Of a stretch of 64,000 nucleotides of DNA, positions 1-11,400 are shown piece after piece. The position numbers and the translations under genes were made by a program. The stretch is from Puccinia triticina (Eukaryota; Basidiomycota; Pucciniomycetes; Pucciniales; Pucciniaceae): contig NC_070558.1 in assembly GCF_026914185.1 (NCBI RefSeq), positions 5,084,001 through 5,148,000 on the forward strand, read 5' to 3'. The notes under the pieces were generated by a model. That model was not told where the DNA came from, did not search any database, and was given only the letters and a program-made list of their open reading frames with translations. How positions within the stretch are numbered: the stretch's first letter is position 1; every line of letters begins with the position of its first letter.

Positions 1-486
1 CAGAATTTTGATGATTTCTTTGCATGTATTGAGAGGTTATTTGGATTTGTCTTGGGGATCTTCAGGGCTGCAAGCACTACTGTCTGGAAATGGCTTGAAA
101 AAAATTGAGTGGTTTCAGGTGGGAAGAGGAAATCTGATGTAGCTCGGGATACCGGTTGCAAGGGCTGCGGGAGGGGGGGGGGGCTTTGGGTCTGGGCAAC
201 GCCAAATATGGGAAATAGAGTATACAGGCATCTTGGAATTCCAAATGGCTGGTGCAGTTGCCATGGAATCAATTACAGTTACATTGGCCATGGCGTGGTG
301 TTTGCATGGGGAGAGCCAGTATTGATTCCAGGGAGAGCTTAAAAGGCGGATAGCTCAAAGATGTAGTTGTTTCCCCAGGTAATTGGAGAAGCTGCACTTC
401 CAGCTATCCGTTGCCCTCAACCCCTCCGCTGTTGCACGTGTGCAGTCTGAGGGGCAAAGAGTGGGTCCCCCAAGGGTCTGCAGACT
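1..486. other. Unassigned sequence at window edge
   Basis: An open frame runs from the first base to a TGA at about 106-108 (roughly 35 residues, hydrophobic, cut by the window edge). It could be the tail of a coding exon, but nothing recognisable is seen. The rest holds a G-run near 172-182 and no supported gene. Confidence 0.3.
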
Positions 487-1176
487 TTGCTGCAGTCTGG
501 GGGCCTTCATGTCCATCACTTTTTTAAGAATATACGCCTAGGGGACCGGCTCCACAATCACCAGATGAGAAGGGAGCCGCGAACCACAACAGCTGCGGAG
601 TTTGGTAAGCAAAGCAAACCCCTCTCCACAGCCCAAGCTGCTAGTGAACTCGGGAAAACTGAGTACATCTTCTTGACGAACACAGGTACCAACGACACAA
701 ACAGCAAGATCGAAAATCAATTGTTGTTACTGGAAAGGATCTCGATAAACACCTCAGGTGAGTAATCGTGTTCTGGACCGGTCAACAGACAAGGAAGTAG
801 CTAACTGCTTGTCCCCGCTTAAACAGGTGAATTGCCTAAAAGTCAGATCCAAGCCAAACCAGCCGCATACCAAAAAGGAATTGCAGGAGGTGAGAAGCGG
901 GATCCCCAAGCCATGACCAAAAGTAAAGAAGGGCTAACTGAGGCAACTGCGTTTCACAGAAGAACCCAGTTGCGCCACCCTACCGGCACGTCGACGGCCA
1001 GGTCAACAGAAGGACTGAGTCCAGACCAAGTAAGCTGGCCTTACCCAACAGGAGAAATGAGACAAGAGAAAGGCGCTGATAAGAGGCTGCAACGTAAACA
1101 GACGCAACAGCCGGAGATTTTTCTTTCCTTTCTCTTAAAACTCCTAGTCAGCGGCCAGAAGCCTGTTTCTAGGTAA
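487..1176 (+). CDS. Spliced ORF, unknown protein
   Basis: Two open segments join cleanly across a 69-nt intron (758-826, TCAG/GTGAGT donor, AAACAG acceptor). The intron length matches the other genes in the window. The join keeps frame and gives a polar, Gln/Thr/Lys-rich protein that ends at 1176. A second possible intron lies near 604-630. The true start is not certain because no convincing first exon is visible. No domain is recognised. The layout resembles the spliced 70-residue ORF at 24762-25117, so it may be the leader or gag start of a retroelement rather than a host gene. Confidence 0.4.
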
Positions 1177-1997
1177 ATTCACATCTCTCAATCTCACTAA
1201 ATTGTACATATCGAACTTAGCTCTAATGGAATAACAACTTCTAGTTCTTCCAAATTTTTCAACTTTGACCCGTGCGCTTGACACGGGCTTGGTGTTGAGC
1301 CTGTGGGCATGGCTTTGCCGCTATTGGAAGGCTGGGTTGAGAAGTTGCTTGTGTTTTTATTGTGATGAGGAACCCCCCCCCTTTATTTTGAGATTTTGTT
1401 AATGGGGAAACCCATGTTTTTTTTTCTTCATTTTGTGTAATTGTAAGGGGAAACCCTTGATCTTGATTTTTTTTAATTTTGGCAAAACTGTGTCTTCAAT
1501 AAACTTGAAGTCCGTACCAGCTAGCCAAGAAAGGCTGCTTTTGGCAGACGGCAGGGAAGTGTATTGGCTGGCCGGACAACAGAAGGTGTCTTGGCTCGCC
1601 GGGCCCGGGGGAAATATTGCTCCTTGGAAGTCACCTTCTAGTCTCCATGCTTGCCGAGGTTGCTTCCCAGCAACCACCTGCTACATGCTTGCCAAGATCC
1701 CTTCCCACCGGGCAGAATTCTCGATGCTTGTACATGCCTGCAGAGGAAACTGGCCATCAAATGGAGTACATACTCCCTTCTCCACTTCATGACCGCTTAA
1801 ATTGGCGGCCATTGAGAGGGGTTCCTGAAACCCGAAGAGGCATTCTTGTGCCGGGCAAGCAAAATGTGGACTTCAAACACCTTTTGCAAGCTTCTTTGAA
1901 AGAGTAAGGCTGGGTGGGACAATCATTGCAAGATCAGCAATGTGTAGGTTCTCAGGCCATTTTTTAGCAGATAAAGAAGTTTTATTTGGGGGTGCAA
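1177..1997. other. Non-coding interval
   Basis: No supported gene. It contains T-rich tracts with repeats of GGGGAAACCC (about 1403 and 1447), similar to GGGTTTCCCC near 11820, and several GCTTGCC(G/A)AG motifs between 1560 and 1700. Open frames here are short and overlap on both strands, as expected of chance. Confidence 0.4.
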
Positions 1998-2770
1998 AGT
2001 GCTCCACTCAAAAGAAATTGGAGTGGCCGGCTGATCACTCCAAAATAACGCTTTTTTGGAGTGCTCAGCTAGCCACTCCAATTTCTTTAGAGTGGAACCC
2101 TGTCAACACCGCAAGAGCTACGCTTTGCTACAAAAAGCGGTGCTTTTGCATAGCAAAACAAAACCCCGCTAATCTAGATCCAGAGTAGCGTTAGCCCTAG
2201 CGGAAAACCGCTATTTAGAGCGGTAGCAAAGCACCAGCACCGTGAATTTGAACTGCGTGTAGCAAAGCAGTATTTTTTACCAATTTTGCTAAAGTTTAGT
2301 GTAGTGGCCAAATTTGCACTTTTGGCGCTTGTTAGCCCTCTAAGCGCTATGTAGCGCAAGAAGCATAGCAAATGGGGTCACTTTTTTGCCAAAAGCATAG
2401 CGGGTGAGTCCGCTTTTCTGTGGAAAGTGCCACAAATCCAATTAATCATCAATCCTCCATCATTTTATGATGTTGAAGAACTTTGAATGATGCTACAGTA
2501 GCACAGCCAAATCAATAAAGTAGTAATTTTTCCGCTACTGTAGCAGGAAGGGTAGCGGAATGCGGCCACTTACCACTGAAAATAGCTTGCTATTTTTCTG
2601 AGTTTTTTTCCCATTAGAAAAATAGCAAAAAGGGTAGCACCTAGCCCACTACTAAAAGTGTAGCAAAGTGAGGTCAAATTAAATTGCTATGCGCAGCGTA
2701 GCTTTTGCGGTGTTGACCCTGTGCACTCCAAAAATTAATGGAGTTCAACTACACACTATTTCCATTGCTC
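1998..2770 (-). repeat. CACTCC-rich element copy 1, split by a MITE
   Basis: The segments 1998-2103 and 2716-2770 carry alternating GGAGTG and CACTCC motifs. Their right part matches, in inverse orientation, the element at 7446-7605 (shared TTTGGAGT..CACAGGGTC and AATGG..TAGTGTGT). It is therefore a second copy of the same short repeat, cut by the 612 bp MITE. Borders are approximate. Confidence 0.6.
2104..2715. mobile_element. AGCGGTAGC-motif MITE, copy 1
   Basis: Starts CAACACCGCAAGAGCTACGC and ends with its near-perfect inverse (..GTAGCTTTTGCGGTGTTG). It is flanked by the 7 bp direct repeat ACCCTGT (2097-2103 and 2716-2722). The body is packed with AGCGG, TAGCAAAG and TAGC variants on both strands and has no coding potential. 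A second member lies at 18508-18866. Seven-base duplications in both copies suggest a cut-and-paste family of hAT or related type. Confidence 0.75.
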
Positions 2771-3155
2771 TTGATGACTGGGATATACAGGCCATCAAGA
2801 GCATACAACTTCTCAACGGCTGGTCCAGACCATTCATCAAGAGAACTCAACCCTCTCAATTGCTGGCAAAGACCGGCCATCAAGAGCATACAACCCTCTT
2901 GATAACCGGTCTGCACCGGTCATCAAGAGGATACAACCCTCTTGATGACCAGTCTGTGCCGGTCATTGAGGGGACTCAACACTCTTGATGACCGGTACAG
3001 ACTGGTTATTGAGGGGACTCAACACTCTCAACAACCAGTATGTGCTGTTCTTTGAGAGGATAAAACCCTCTCAATGAATGGTAGAGTATCCCCTCAATGA
3101 CCTGTGCAGACCGGTTATTGAGGGTGTTGAGTCCCCTTGATGAGCGACACAGACC
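2770..3155. repeat. Palindrome array, CCGGTCATCAAGAGG type
   Basis: Roughly eight diverged units of about 35-45 bp. Each is a near-palindrome with arms like CCGGTCATCAAGAGG and CCTCTTGATGACCGG around a 6-8 bp centre such as ATACAAC or ACTCAAC. Units alternate CATCAAGAGG with CATTGAGGGG forms. Each could fold into a hairpin. Related arrays occur at 4235-4351, 7331-7445, 13910-14290, 19725-19890 and 50226-50615. Confidence 0.8.
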
Positions 3156-4240
3156 GGTGTGGAAATCCTAAAAGATCAGGAAAGAGCTGTGAGGGGAAAT
3201 AGTCAACTACACTACTAATCATGTAGAAGAGGCTACAGGTGCTGGTGAGGCTGCCCTCTTGACTAATGCTGATGGAGAGAGGGTTACACTAAGGCCCCGT
3301 TTGGCTGCTGCGTTATACTTCATAAATTGTGTAATTTATGACGCCGCGACCCAAAGTTCGCCCCCCATTGCCACCAAAACTTTGAAACCCCCGGGGGTTG
3401 CGCGTCATAAATTTGACCATTTATGACGTATAACACGGCAGCCAAATGGGGCCTAAGAAAAAGAAAAGGGTGTGGCTGAAGATTCTCTTTGACTTAGATG
3501 GCTTTAACACTAATGGGTTTGAGGTGTATCAATCCTACTGAGTGAGAGAGGAGAAGTGAGATGGAGAGAAAAGCAGAAGCTCTTGGGGAGTCACTCTGAG
3601 ATGTGTAATGAGATATATGCTGGGGGATATATTTCTGAGGGGTGAAATGTTATCTAAGTGAGGTGTGTGAAGGTACTACTGAGTGTATGTGGGGGAAGGT
3701 GCATACAAAGTGTAGTGGGTGAAAGTGCATGATGGGGATACAACATCTAGAGGGGTGTTTATATATGTGAGAGGTACTACAGGGGGGTGATACATGATGA
3801 GCACATAGTAACAATATCTGAAGATGAGCAGTAATGATGAAGGTGCAATGACCAAGGAGTGTACATGAAAGGTAACTATGTAGAATATGAAATAATGATG
3901 AGCATTTGGTAATAACTACAAGAGCTATGAAGGAATGTACTGCTGATTCATATGAAGGGGAAAATGAGTAATGAAGTTATGTAAGATCTGCAGTCCTATG
4001 TAGCTATGATACTAATGAATGATGTATGTAATAATGCTAAGGATATGTATGAAGAAAATACCTGTCAAAACTATACATGCCAATAACTGCTGATCCATTT
4101 GGAAATCCTAGGTAGAATGAGTGGGTGACTAGGGGTAAAATGGGGTTTAGAATCTGAATATGAAGTAATAATGAGGTATTTATGAAGGGTTTAGGTGATA
4201 TGAGGGTGATAGTATGAACAGGAACAGGGTTACCACACCG
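3156..4240. mobile_element. Non-coding TIR element, about 1.1 kb
   Basis: Bounded by ACCGGTGTGGAAATCC on the left and GGTTACCACACCGGT on the right, an inverted pair set between the palindrome arrays. The body has no ORF of note. A full inverse copy is present at 49160-50225, and a third, more diverged copy at 55534-56450 sits inside a transposase gene. Shared landmarks include the AAGAAAAAGAAAAGG tract, the AGCTGTGAGGGGAAATAG segment and the CCACACC end. Probably a non-autonomous DNA transposon family whose ends are formed by the palindrome arrays. Confidence 0.65.
3293..3453. mobile_element. Tourist-like MITE copy 1
   Basis: 161 bp with terminal inverted repeats GGCCCCGTTTGGCTGCTGCG / ..GGCAGCCAAATGGGGCC and a TAA target duplication (3290-3292, 3454-3456), the hallmark of PIF/Harbinger-type elements. 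The homologous positions at about 50090 and 56315 show the empty site (ACACTAAGAAAAAG read on the minus strand), which confirms the borders. A sister copy is at 7825-7984. Confidence 0.9.
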
Positions 4241-4351
4241 GTCATCAAGAGGGTTGTATCCCCTCAATGACCGGTGCAGACCTGTTATTGAGTGGGTTGT
4301 ATACTCTTGATGGCTATTCTATGCCAGCAATCAAGAGGGTTGTATGCTCTC
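4235..4351. repeat. Palindrome array, right flank
   Basis: Three diverged CCGGTCATCAAGAGGG/CCTCAATGACCGG units follow the right end of the 1.1 kb element. The array continues at 7331-7445, because the LTR element at 4357-7330 inserted into it and duplicated AATTG. Confidence 0.75.
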
Positions 4352-4356
4352 AATTG

Positions 4357-4707
4357 TGTGAAGCCCCCGCACATCGCGGGGTTTCACAAGGAGATGTCAC
4401 AGCACCTAGGCTACATCAACCCGTGCCTCCCTCCATGTCCTAGCCGGCAGAGATCCCTGCTCCCACATCTCTCCCGGCTAGGTAAGCGAGCACATTCCTC
4501 TTTATCTCGTTGTTTCCTTTTCCCTCTATATTCCTCCTTCAAAACCCATCATGTACTGAGAGATCCCTGCTCCCACATCTCTCCCGGCTAGTTCTTTCCT
4601 CTCACTTGAAATACCAGCCCCGTGAACTAGAGCTGCCTCGAGCCTCGTGCCACCTTTGAGCCACTCTCCCCTAGATCAGTGAAGGACTCCTATTCAGAGT
4701 CCTTACA
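4357..4707 (+). repeat. 5' LTR of gag-only element
   Basis: 351 bp, TG...CA ends, preceded by AATTG. It contains two copies of an AGAGATCCCTGCTCCCACAT segment near 4449 and 4560. Confidence 0.9.
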
Positions 4708-4973
4708 CTTTTTTTTTCTAGTTCACCTTGAATCGACTCCTCTCGATTCACTCCCAGCAAAGCAAAAGAACGAAAACGATTTTTTTTTTTTCTCAAAGAA
4801 AAAGACCAGCCTTCCGAGTCTTCACCTCGTCGATCGCCTTCCTCTTACGCCTTCTTTAGGCTCCCTTTTTTTTCCCTTCCCTGCCACCAAAGACCTCTTC
4901 TCTTCCTTACTTCCCTTCTGAACCATCAAAGGATCCACATCTTAGTCTTTGACTCCATCGCCACCTTTCTTTT

Positions 4974-6785
4974 ATGAGCACCCGGCAATCGAATACCGAA
5001 CCCCTCATCCCAATCACCGACCCTGAGAAGCTCGCTTGGGAAATCCGCAAGCGGTCCCGACTAGAAGCTGCCCAACCATCCTTACCTCCCTCGAACTCGG
5101 AACCCACCCCAGGCCCCGAAGACACGTCCTTGCCTTTGGATCATCTCCTATCAGTCACGACCTCAATGAACTTCCCGTCCAGCTCTTCCAACCAGCCCCC
5201 GGCAGATGACCCCGGGGCCATGTCATCGACCGAGCTGCTGAATGCGATCATGATCATCCAACAGAACACAGCAAAACAACTTCTGGCCACCCAGACCCAA
5301 GTCTCCGAAGCTCAGCGGATCGCTCAAGAGGCCATTGCGCAAGCCCGTGCCGACCTACAAGCTGTCCAGAAGCAAGCCCGGGCGGATGTCAAGGCCGCCC
5401 ATGAGCAAGCTAGAGCCAACCAAGAAGCGAGCACCGCCCGCTTCCAAGCTCTTGAGTCACACAACGCTACGAGCATCTTCAAGGACGAGTCGACCCCTCG
5501 ACTGGCCTCAGGTCGCATTGACCTCCAAAAGTTTAGGGTCTCCGACGGCCCCGCCTTTAAAGGACCGTTCCAAGACGTGGAACCTTTCCTTTGATGGATC
5601 CGAGGGGTCCAAATTTTCTACGCCATGAAAGACGTCACTCACGCGGACGACAAACGCCTAATTCTTGGCGGGCTCATTGCCGAAACCAACCTGCTCTCCT
5701 TCTATGCCAACGAGTCATCAAAATACGCTGGCAAGACATGGGACGAGTTTAGAGCTCGTCTCTTCGAATTTGCGCTCCCAACTGAGTGGCGCACCAAACT
5801 CAAACGCAGGGTCAACCAACTCAAGATGGCGGAGACCGAGACATTCCTTGAATTCAGCACCCGCGCCAGAACGATCCAATCTCTTCTCAACTTTGACAAA
5901 CACACTCTTGACGACTTCAACCTTGCCGAGGCAGTCACCTTTGGGCTGCCTGACCTCCTTCAAGTAAAGATTAGCGACCATCGAGCCATCGTGAGCACTG
6001 GCTTCAAGTACGGGGAATTCAAAAGCCGCACCAGCGGGTTTTACATCAGCCTTATCAAGGAATCCGCCCTTTGACTGCGCCCCACTCCAACCGCCCACAA
6101 TCGAACAGGAGGGGGTCGTGGGATCAACGAGGATCACCTTTGGCGAATCAATTCCTACCTCGACAGCATTGGGAAATGCCATTTCTGCAAGAAACACTGC
6201 GGCAGCCCCGTAGGGGCGTGCCCCGGCCCAATCAATTGAACCCGAGTAGAAGTCCCTCCCTCTTTTGTCACCCCTCCCAGGCCAAACAACTACATCGGGC
6301 CCAATGCGTGGACCAAGGGACAAGCGGCCAACCGAGGCGGTGCAGGAAAACCCACTGGTCGCCCAGCTGGAGTGGCGGCGTTATCCGAGGCGGCCCCTGA
6401 CCTGGACGAGCTCTCGGCCTCCTGTGTAGCCCAGATCGACGGCCAAGCGGAGGCCTCCCTCCTCGGCTATGATAACCCTCTTGAAGAAATCCACACCAAA
6501 CACGAATTAGCGGCATTGGCGGGCGACCCGGACGCGGCAACCATCACCGAAGGCTCCCGCCCCCTCAGCGACGACAAGCTCATTCCGGACAATCAGATTA
6601 CCTTCTGCTGCGGGTCCCTCCTTGGGGACCTCCTCTCTGAGGACCCAGCTGGGGACAGGTATGTCCCTGTCCCTCCCCGCAGCTTTCATCGATTGCATGC
6701 AGGGAGATGCTTACGCGATCCGCCTTTGACAGCTCTCCGGACCCTTAAATGCCCCCCTCGACGCCCTTCAAGTCCAACCTTTTAA
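4974..6785 (+). pseudogene. Gag pseudogene of the non-autonomous LTR element
   Basis: One frame runs for about 600 codons from an ATG at 4974 but is cut by three TGA stops (5592, 6072, 6237). All three fit CGA or TGG codons changed by a single transition. The N-terminal part is acidic and Pro-rich. Residues about 110-165 form an Ala/Gln/Arg-rich coiled coil (repeated QARAD-type steps). A retrotransposon capsid region follows (KTWDEFRARLFEFALP, ETFLEFSTRARTIQ), then a Cys-His knuckle at 6177-6220 (CHFCKKHCG...C). Past the knuckle the frame stays open but soon reaches the PPT, so pol has been lost. Confidence 0.8.
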
Positions 6786-6979
6786 AGTCGGCCCCCACGG
6801 CCACCTCCCCCAGCCCCCCCAACCCCAATCCCCATTCTCCTTCACACCCCTTCCCCGTGTTTCCTTCTTCCTTCCTCCTTTTTCCCCGACCCGCCGACAC
6901 TCGACTACCCCAGGAGCCCCCAGACCATCAACAACGGTTTTCGACCTGAACCCCCCTTGTTTCTTATAGGGGGGGAGAC

Positions 6980-7330
6980 TGCGAAGCCCCCACACATTGC
7001 GGGGTTTCACAAGGAGATGTCACAGCACCTAGGCTACATCAACCCGTGCCTCCCTCCACGTCCTAGCCGGCAGAGATCCCTGCTCCCACATCTCTCCCGG
7101 CTAGGTAAGCGAGCACATTCCTCTTTATCTCGTTGTTTCCTTTTCCCTCTCTATTCCTCCTTCAAAACCCATCATGTACTGAGAGATCCCTGCTCCCACA
7201 TCTCTCCCGGCTATTTCTTTCCTCTCACTTGAAATACCAGCCCCGTGAACTAGAGCTGCCTTGAGCCTTGTGCCACCTTCGAGCCATTCTCCCCTAGATC
7301 AGTGAAGGACTCCTATTCAGAGTCCTTACA
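6980..7330 (+). repeat. 3' LTR of gag-only element
   Basis: 351 bp, near-identical to the 5' LTR and followed by the AATTG duplication. Most differences are CpG/TpG pairs, for example TGTG versus TGCG at the very start. Confidence 0.9.
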
Positions 7331-7445
7331 AATTGCTGGTCTGTACCGGCAATCAAGAGGGTTTGGTTCTCTCAATGAATGGCATGGACCAGCCATCAAG
7401 AAGTTTTCTGCTCTCAATGGCCGGTCAGTCCCAGTCATCAAGAGA
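7331..7445. repeat. Palindrome array, continuation after LTR insertion
   Basis: Diverged CCGGCAATCAAGAGG / CTCTCAATGACCGG units continue the array interrupted at 4352-4356. Confidence 0.7.
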
Positions 7446-7605
7446 AATGGTAGTGTGTACACCATTAATCTTTGGAGTTCACAGGGTCCCACTCCAAATA
7501 AATTGGAGTGGCTAGCTTTGCACTCCAAAAACCAATATTTATTGGAGTGCACTACCAAAAAGTAGTGCACATGGTAATTTTTGGTAGTGTGTAAAGCATT
7601 AACCT
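7446..7605. repeat. CACTCC-rich short element, copy 2
   Basis: Alternating CACTCC/GGAGTG motifs between two GGTAGTGTGTA segments (about 7449 and 7582). It matches, in inverse orientation, 2716-2790. No coding potential. Confidence 0.6.
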
Positions 7606-7824
7606 AGAAAAAAAAAACTCAAGGAGAGGTAAGGGTTTTTTGAGACTCTGGAGTAGTTTCTACACTAAGTCTATATCCATGAAGGCAACATACACTGGAA
7701 GAAATATGAAATGTAGGACTAATTTTAGGTCTCTTGCTTTTCAGATGGCTTGTTGGCCTTGATCCAATCTCAAAGACATATTAATACCTAAACCAATTCT
7801 TCTTGAGGACATATTAATACCTAA

Positions 7825-7984
7825 GGCCCCATTTGGCTGCCGTGTTATACATGATAAATGTGCAAATTTATCACGCGCAACCCAAAGTTCACCCCCCGTC
7901 TCCACCAAAAACTTTGACCTCCCGGGCGTTGCACGTGATAAATAAGCCCATTTATCATGTATAACGCGGCAGCCAAACGGGGCC
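7825..7984. mobile_element. Tourist-like MITE copy 2
   Basis: 160 bp with the same terminal repeats as 3293-3453 and TAA duplications (7822-7824, 7985-7987). The flank carries a tandem duplication of ACATATTAATACCTAAACCA. One copy of it is the uninterrupted target site. Confidence 0.9.
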
Positions 7985-7987
7985 TAA

Positions 7988-8415
7988 ACCAATTCTTTGT
8001 TCAGGTGCATTTGATAGTTTTCAAGAACCCACCCAACTGTAGAGAAATATGATTCAGAAGCCACTGAGGGTTTTGGGATGATTATTATTTCCCTGGTGAC
8101 CTCAGATAGTGACGTGAACCAGGCGGAGCTATAGGAATAACTCTTGGGCCACACTAGTTAGAACAAGTCCAAATAATTCATATATTTTTTGATGAAAGAG
8201 TAGAATACAAAATATGGGCAATCATCCATGGCCCATCAAGATTTCTAGTAATTATCTTCCAGCAGATGGAATACTAGCATAATAGTAGCAGCAGGTAACA
8301 ACAATAGTTATGCTACTCAAATGACTCCACCCAAACAGGTGGTATTCTTGACTAAAAATAAATTAATCCCTAAACAAAGATCTCTATGATGTTGCACAGG
8401 AGGCCAATCATACTC
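7988..8415. other. Non-coding interval
   Basis: Downstream of the minus-strand gene ending at 8416. No ORF or repeat of note is seen. It probably includes that gene's 3' untranslated region. Confidence 0.4.
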
Positions 8416-11400
8416 TCACAGTTTTTTTCTTAGTTTTAATGTTTTGCACAGAAGGGTCATCATGATCTTCCAGTATTGTTCATCATTCTTGAAGCAATGA
8501 GTCCAATAACCATTGGCATGATTGTGATTTTTATACCAATGACCAATGAGAGCAAGTGATATCCAAAAAACCATGTAACTTGAATGCTGTGTGGAAATGT
8601 AGTCAATCAATTCTTTTTGAATTGTATCAAAATTTGATGCCAAAGATATCTGTGTTTTAGTTTTATCCATTGTCATGATTGTTCCAACAAGAGGATAATT
8701 TCTGAGTCCTGGCTGAAGTATGATGTTATAGAGCCATTTGGAAAAGGCCTCATGTGCATTTTCAATTTGCTGGATTTGAAATGAGGTGAGATAATCTAGT
8801 AAGTGGTGGTGGCACAGTTGCAAATGGAAGAGCAAATATTCTATCTTTGACACCAAGTCATTCATATAAATTTCCTTTTGATTTTTGTGCACAATTCTGA
8901 TGGTGAATTTTCTTGCTAGGATATTGACCATTTCTTCTTCAAGCAATACTGGAAGGTTGTACATTGACCAGCTTTTGCATGGTTTGAAAGGCAGCCAAGG
9001 CTTTTGTTCCTTGAAAGCTGTCATGATCAGGGTTTCATGTTCTCCCAAACTGACTGGTTTAGATAAAAATTTGGCTGGTAAAAGTAGATGTGGCAGATCA
9101 CTCAAGCTGGGAACTGTGAAGTTTTCTATGTGGAAGCTTGGTTTGTGATCTTTTGATGATTTGTCAAGATATGGTCGCATAAGATTGTCAGCTTGCCATA
9201 GAGAGAAAGTCGCCTCCAATACAAGTGATTGTATAGTTTGAAACAACTGTGGTCCATCCTCCAAAAGCTGTGCCTGTGAATTATTGTTGAGGTGTTTGTG
9301 CCAAGCCTGGAAAATGGAAATGGAAGTCCTGAGGCAGTTTTCTGTTGATGGCTTCTGGCTAAGATAGTCCAAAAGCGACGCCTGGAGGTGCCCAAACACC
9401 TTGCCATCTGATGCCTGGCCTTCTCCTGGTAGCATTGACTCTGTAACTACTCCCATTACTGGATAACCGCCGCCGGGCGGATGGAAAACCTCTTCCCAAA
9501 GCCAATTAGTCAGTCGGACGTGAGAAGTCTTCTCGGCTTCCAAGTTGGCCCCTGCAATGTTTTCCATTCTCAACATGGCCGTATTGATGAAGATGATCCA
9601 GGCTATTAATTGGTTGAACATATTACACAATCCACGTGGCACTTTGGTTCTTGATCCACTTCGAAAAGTCTGGTTGATGACCCGAATAATCGAGGGTCGA
9701 GATGAGTTCTTATGGAAAGGTGAAAAGATAACAGCCGGAAAACCGTTGACTTGAACGCGATCGTAAATTGTGACCTTGTGGTCGTCAAATTGTTTTCGGA
9801 TCTCAGTACCAAATTTTTCTGTGAACTGTTGCAAGAATGGGGGGCTCATGCTGTTCTTAGGATAAGACGTGAGTTCGAGTTGCTCTTTGAGCTCTTTGAG
9901 AAAACCCATTGAAAAACCCGAATGTTCCATTGTGTAGTTTTCATTTTGCTTGGCTTGTGTGACTGGCCGTTCAGCCTGGCCGGTTGCGGCGTTCATCTCG
10001 TTTTCGCTATGGCGAATATTATCAACCACTAGGACATGTGGATCGGGGACGTGCTCAAAAACCTTCTCGCTGCGGCTGGGATTTGAAGATTCGGAGGTTA
10101 AATGCAGCATTTGGGCTGGATTCAAGCCGCACAAGAAAGAAATTAGGCTCAAATCTCAGCCAGAGTAGTGCTACTCGATTTCTTACTCACGGTGAGCTTC
10201 CTCGGTGTGTTCAGCAGGTCGAAGAACAGGTGCCACGGATTTGGATCTAGGATGATGTCCATTGTTCTGTATTTCCTCGGTGACGTTTTCATAATCAACA
10301 GACAATCTCAAATTGTCGTTATTTGAGCCGTACTCATGAAAATCTTCGCTTTCGGCGTCTCTCGGGGTTGGAGCTTCTGAATCGAGTTCAATAATCGGAG
10401 CTGAAAATGAATCACACGCGATGTAAATAAACATGTTCAGTAAGCAAAGCTTGACAAGATACATGATCCTGACTTACAATGCCTCTCCTCGTGGTACTCC
10501 ACATTGAGATCCAGTAGCTGAGGCATTAAATGGGCCTGATCAACATGGTGCCCGTGGGCGCGGCTCGGCAGGAAAGATGGCCAAGTAAAATCATCCATCG
10601 GAGCTGAACAAGCATGTTTTTAACCCCGATCACAAGAGATACAGATATATGTACATGAAGATTTTGACTTACCACTGTTGTGGTTCACAGAAGATCCCAG
10701 TACCTTAACAGGTCTTGCCAGCCGTTGTTCTAAGGCTTGAGAGCCTTGTGGGACATGATAGTCTTCAGAGTCAGATGGCCACGAGGCCGAAGACGCAGCC
10801 GAATCCCCGCTGCTTGAGCCCAACTGAAAATTGGACGGAGAAGGAAGATGAGATTCTGATCCTGATGGCAAAGTTGAGTGATGCCCCTCCTTGACGCCTG
10901 GGAAGTATGGGGTGTTGGTCCGAGCAGGTGAGAAAGAGTGTGATGACTGGTCGAAAGTTAGTGGTTTGATTGAAGGCTGTTGATAGGCTTCCGCCTGGCT
11001 ATCGAGCCCTCCTAAACCTGGAACCCGCGCCCAAGAGGCTTGGATAAATACAGCGGACATTTGGAGGGTAGGATCCATGGGCACAGTGAAGGATGCGGCA
11101 TGCTTACTTTGCCACGCGGTCAAGAACCACTGCTCAAGTTCAGTTGGCGATGAGCCTCCTAGACGAACGGTAGGATTCAAATGATCCATGGTGCCTTCTT
11201 GATTTTTTTTTCGTTTTCCTGCATTCGATCCCAGTTTTTCTTCTTGAAGAATATCTGGCGTCAAGATGTCAGTTTGAGTTTAACCACCCCGCAGCATTTG
11301 TCAGCCTGGATTGAAATATCAGCACACTATTCTGTTTGCCATCAGATCCCTTATCGCGTTCCATAGTCGAGAGGTGTGGCGATGTTTGGCCCGCGTGTTG

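Larger units (their letters stand above)
4357..7330 (+). mobile_element. Complete gag-only LTR retrotransposon
   Basis: Two 351 bp LTRs (4357-4707 and 6980-7330) start TGTGAAGCCCC or TGCGAAGCCCC and end CAGAGTCCTTACA. They are flanked by the 5 bp duplication AATTG (4352-4356 and 7331-7335). A polypurine tract (AGGGGGGGAGAC) precedes the 3' LTR. Only a gag-like frame with a zinc knuckle lies inside. No protease, reverse transcriptase or integrase is visible, so the element must have been mobilised in trans. By eye the LTRs differ at about 10 positions (near 3%), 7 of them CpG versus TpG/CpA. A relative gave the solo LTR at 57910-63818. Confidence 0.9.

Noticed and set aside
1399..1907. Overlapping ORFs on both strands
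   Set aside because: Short, mutually overlapping, rich in simple-sequence bias and without any motif.
5718..6323. 201-codon minus-strand ORF opposite gag
   Set aside because: It is the shadow of the plus-strand gag frame and has no motif or splice logic of its own.
10152..10152. Start codon of the large minus-strand ORF at this ATG
   Set aside because: It lies inside a 75-nt intron with good donor and acceptor. Four upstream exons join in frame and give a leader peptide.
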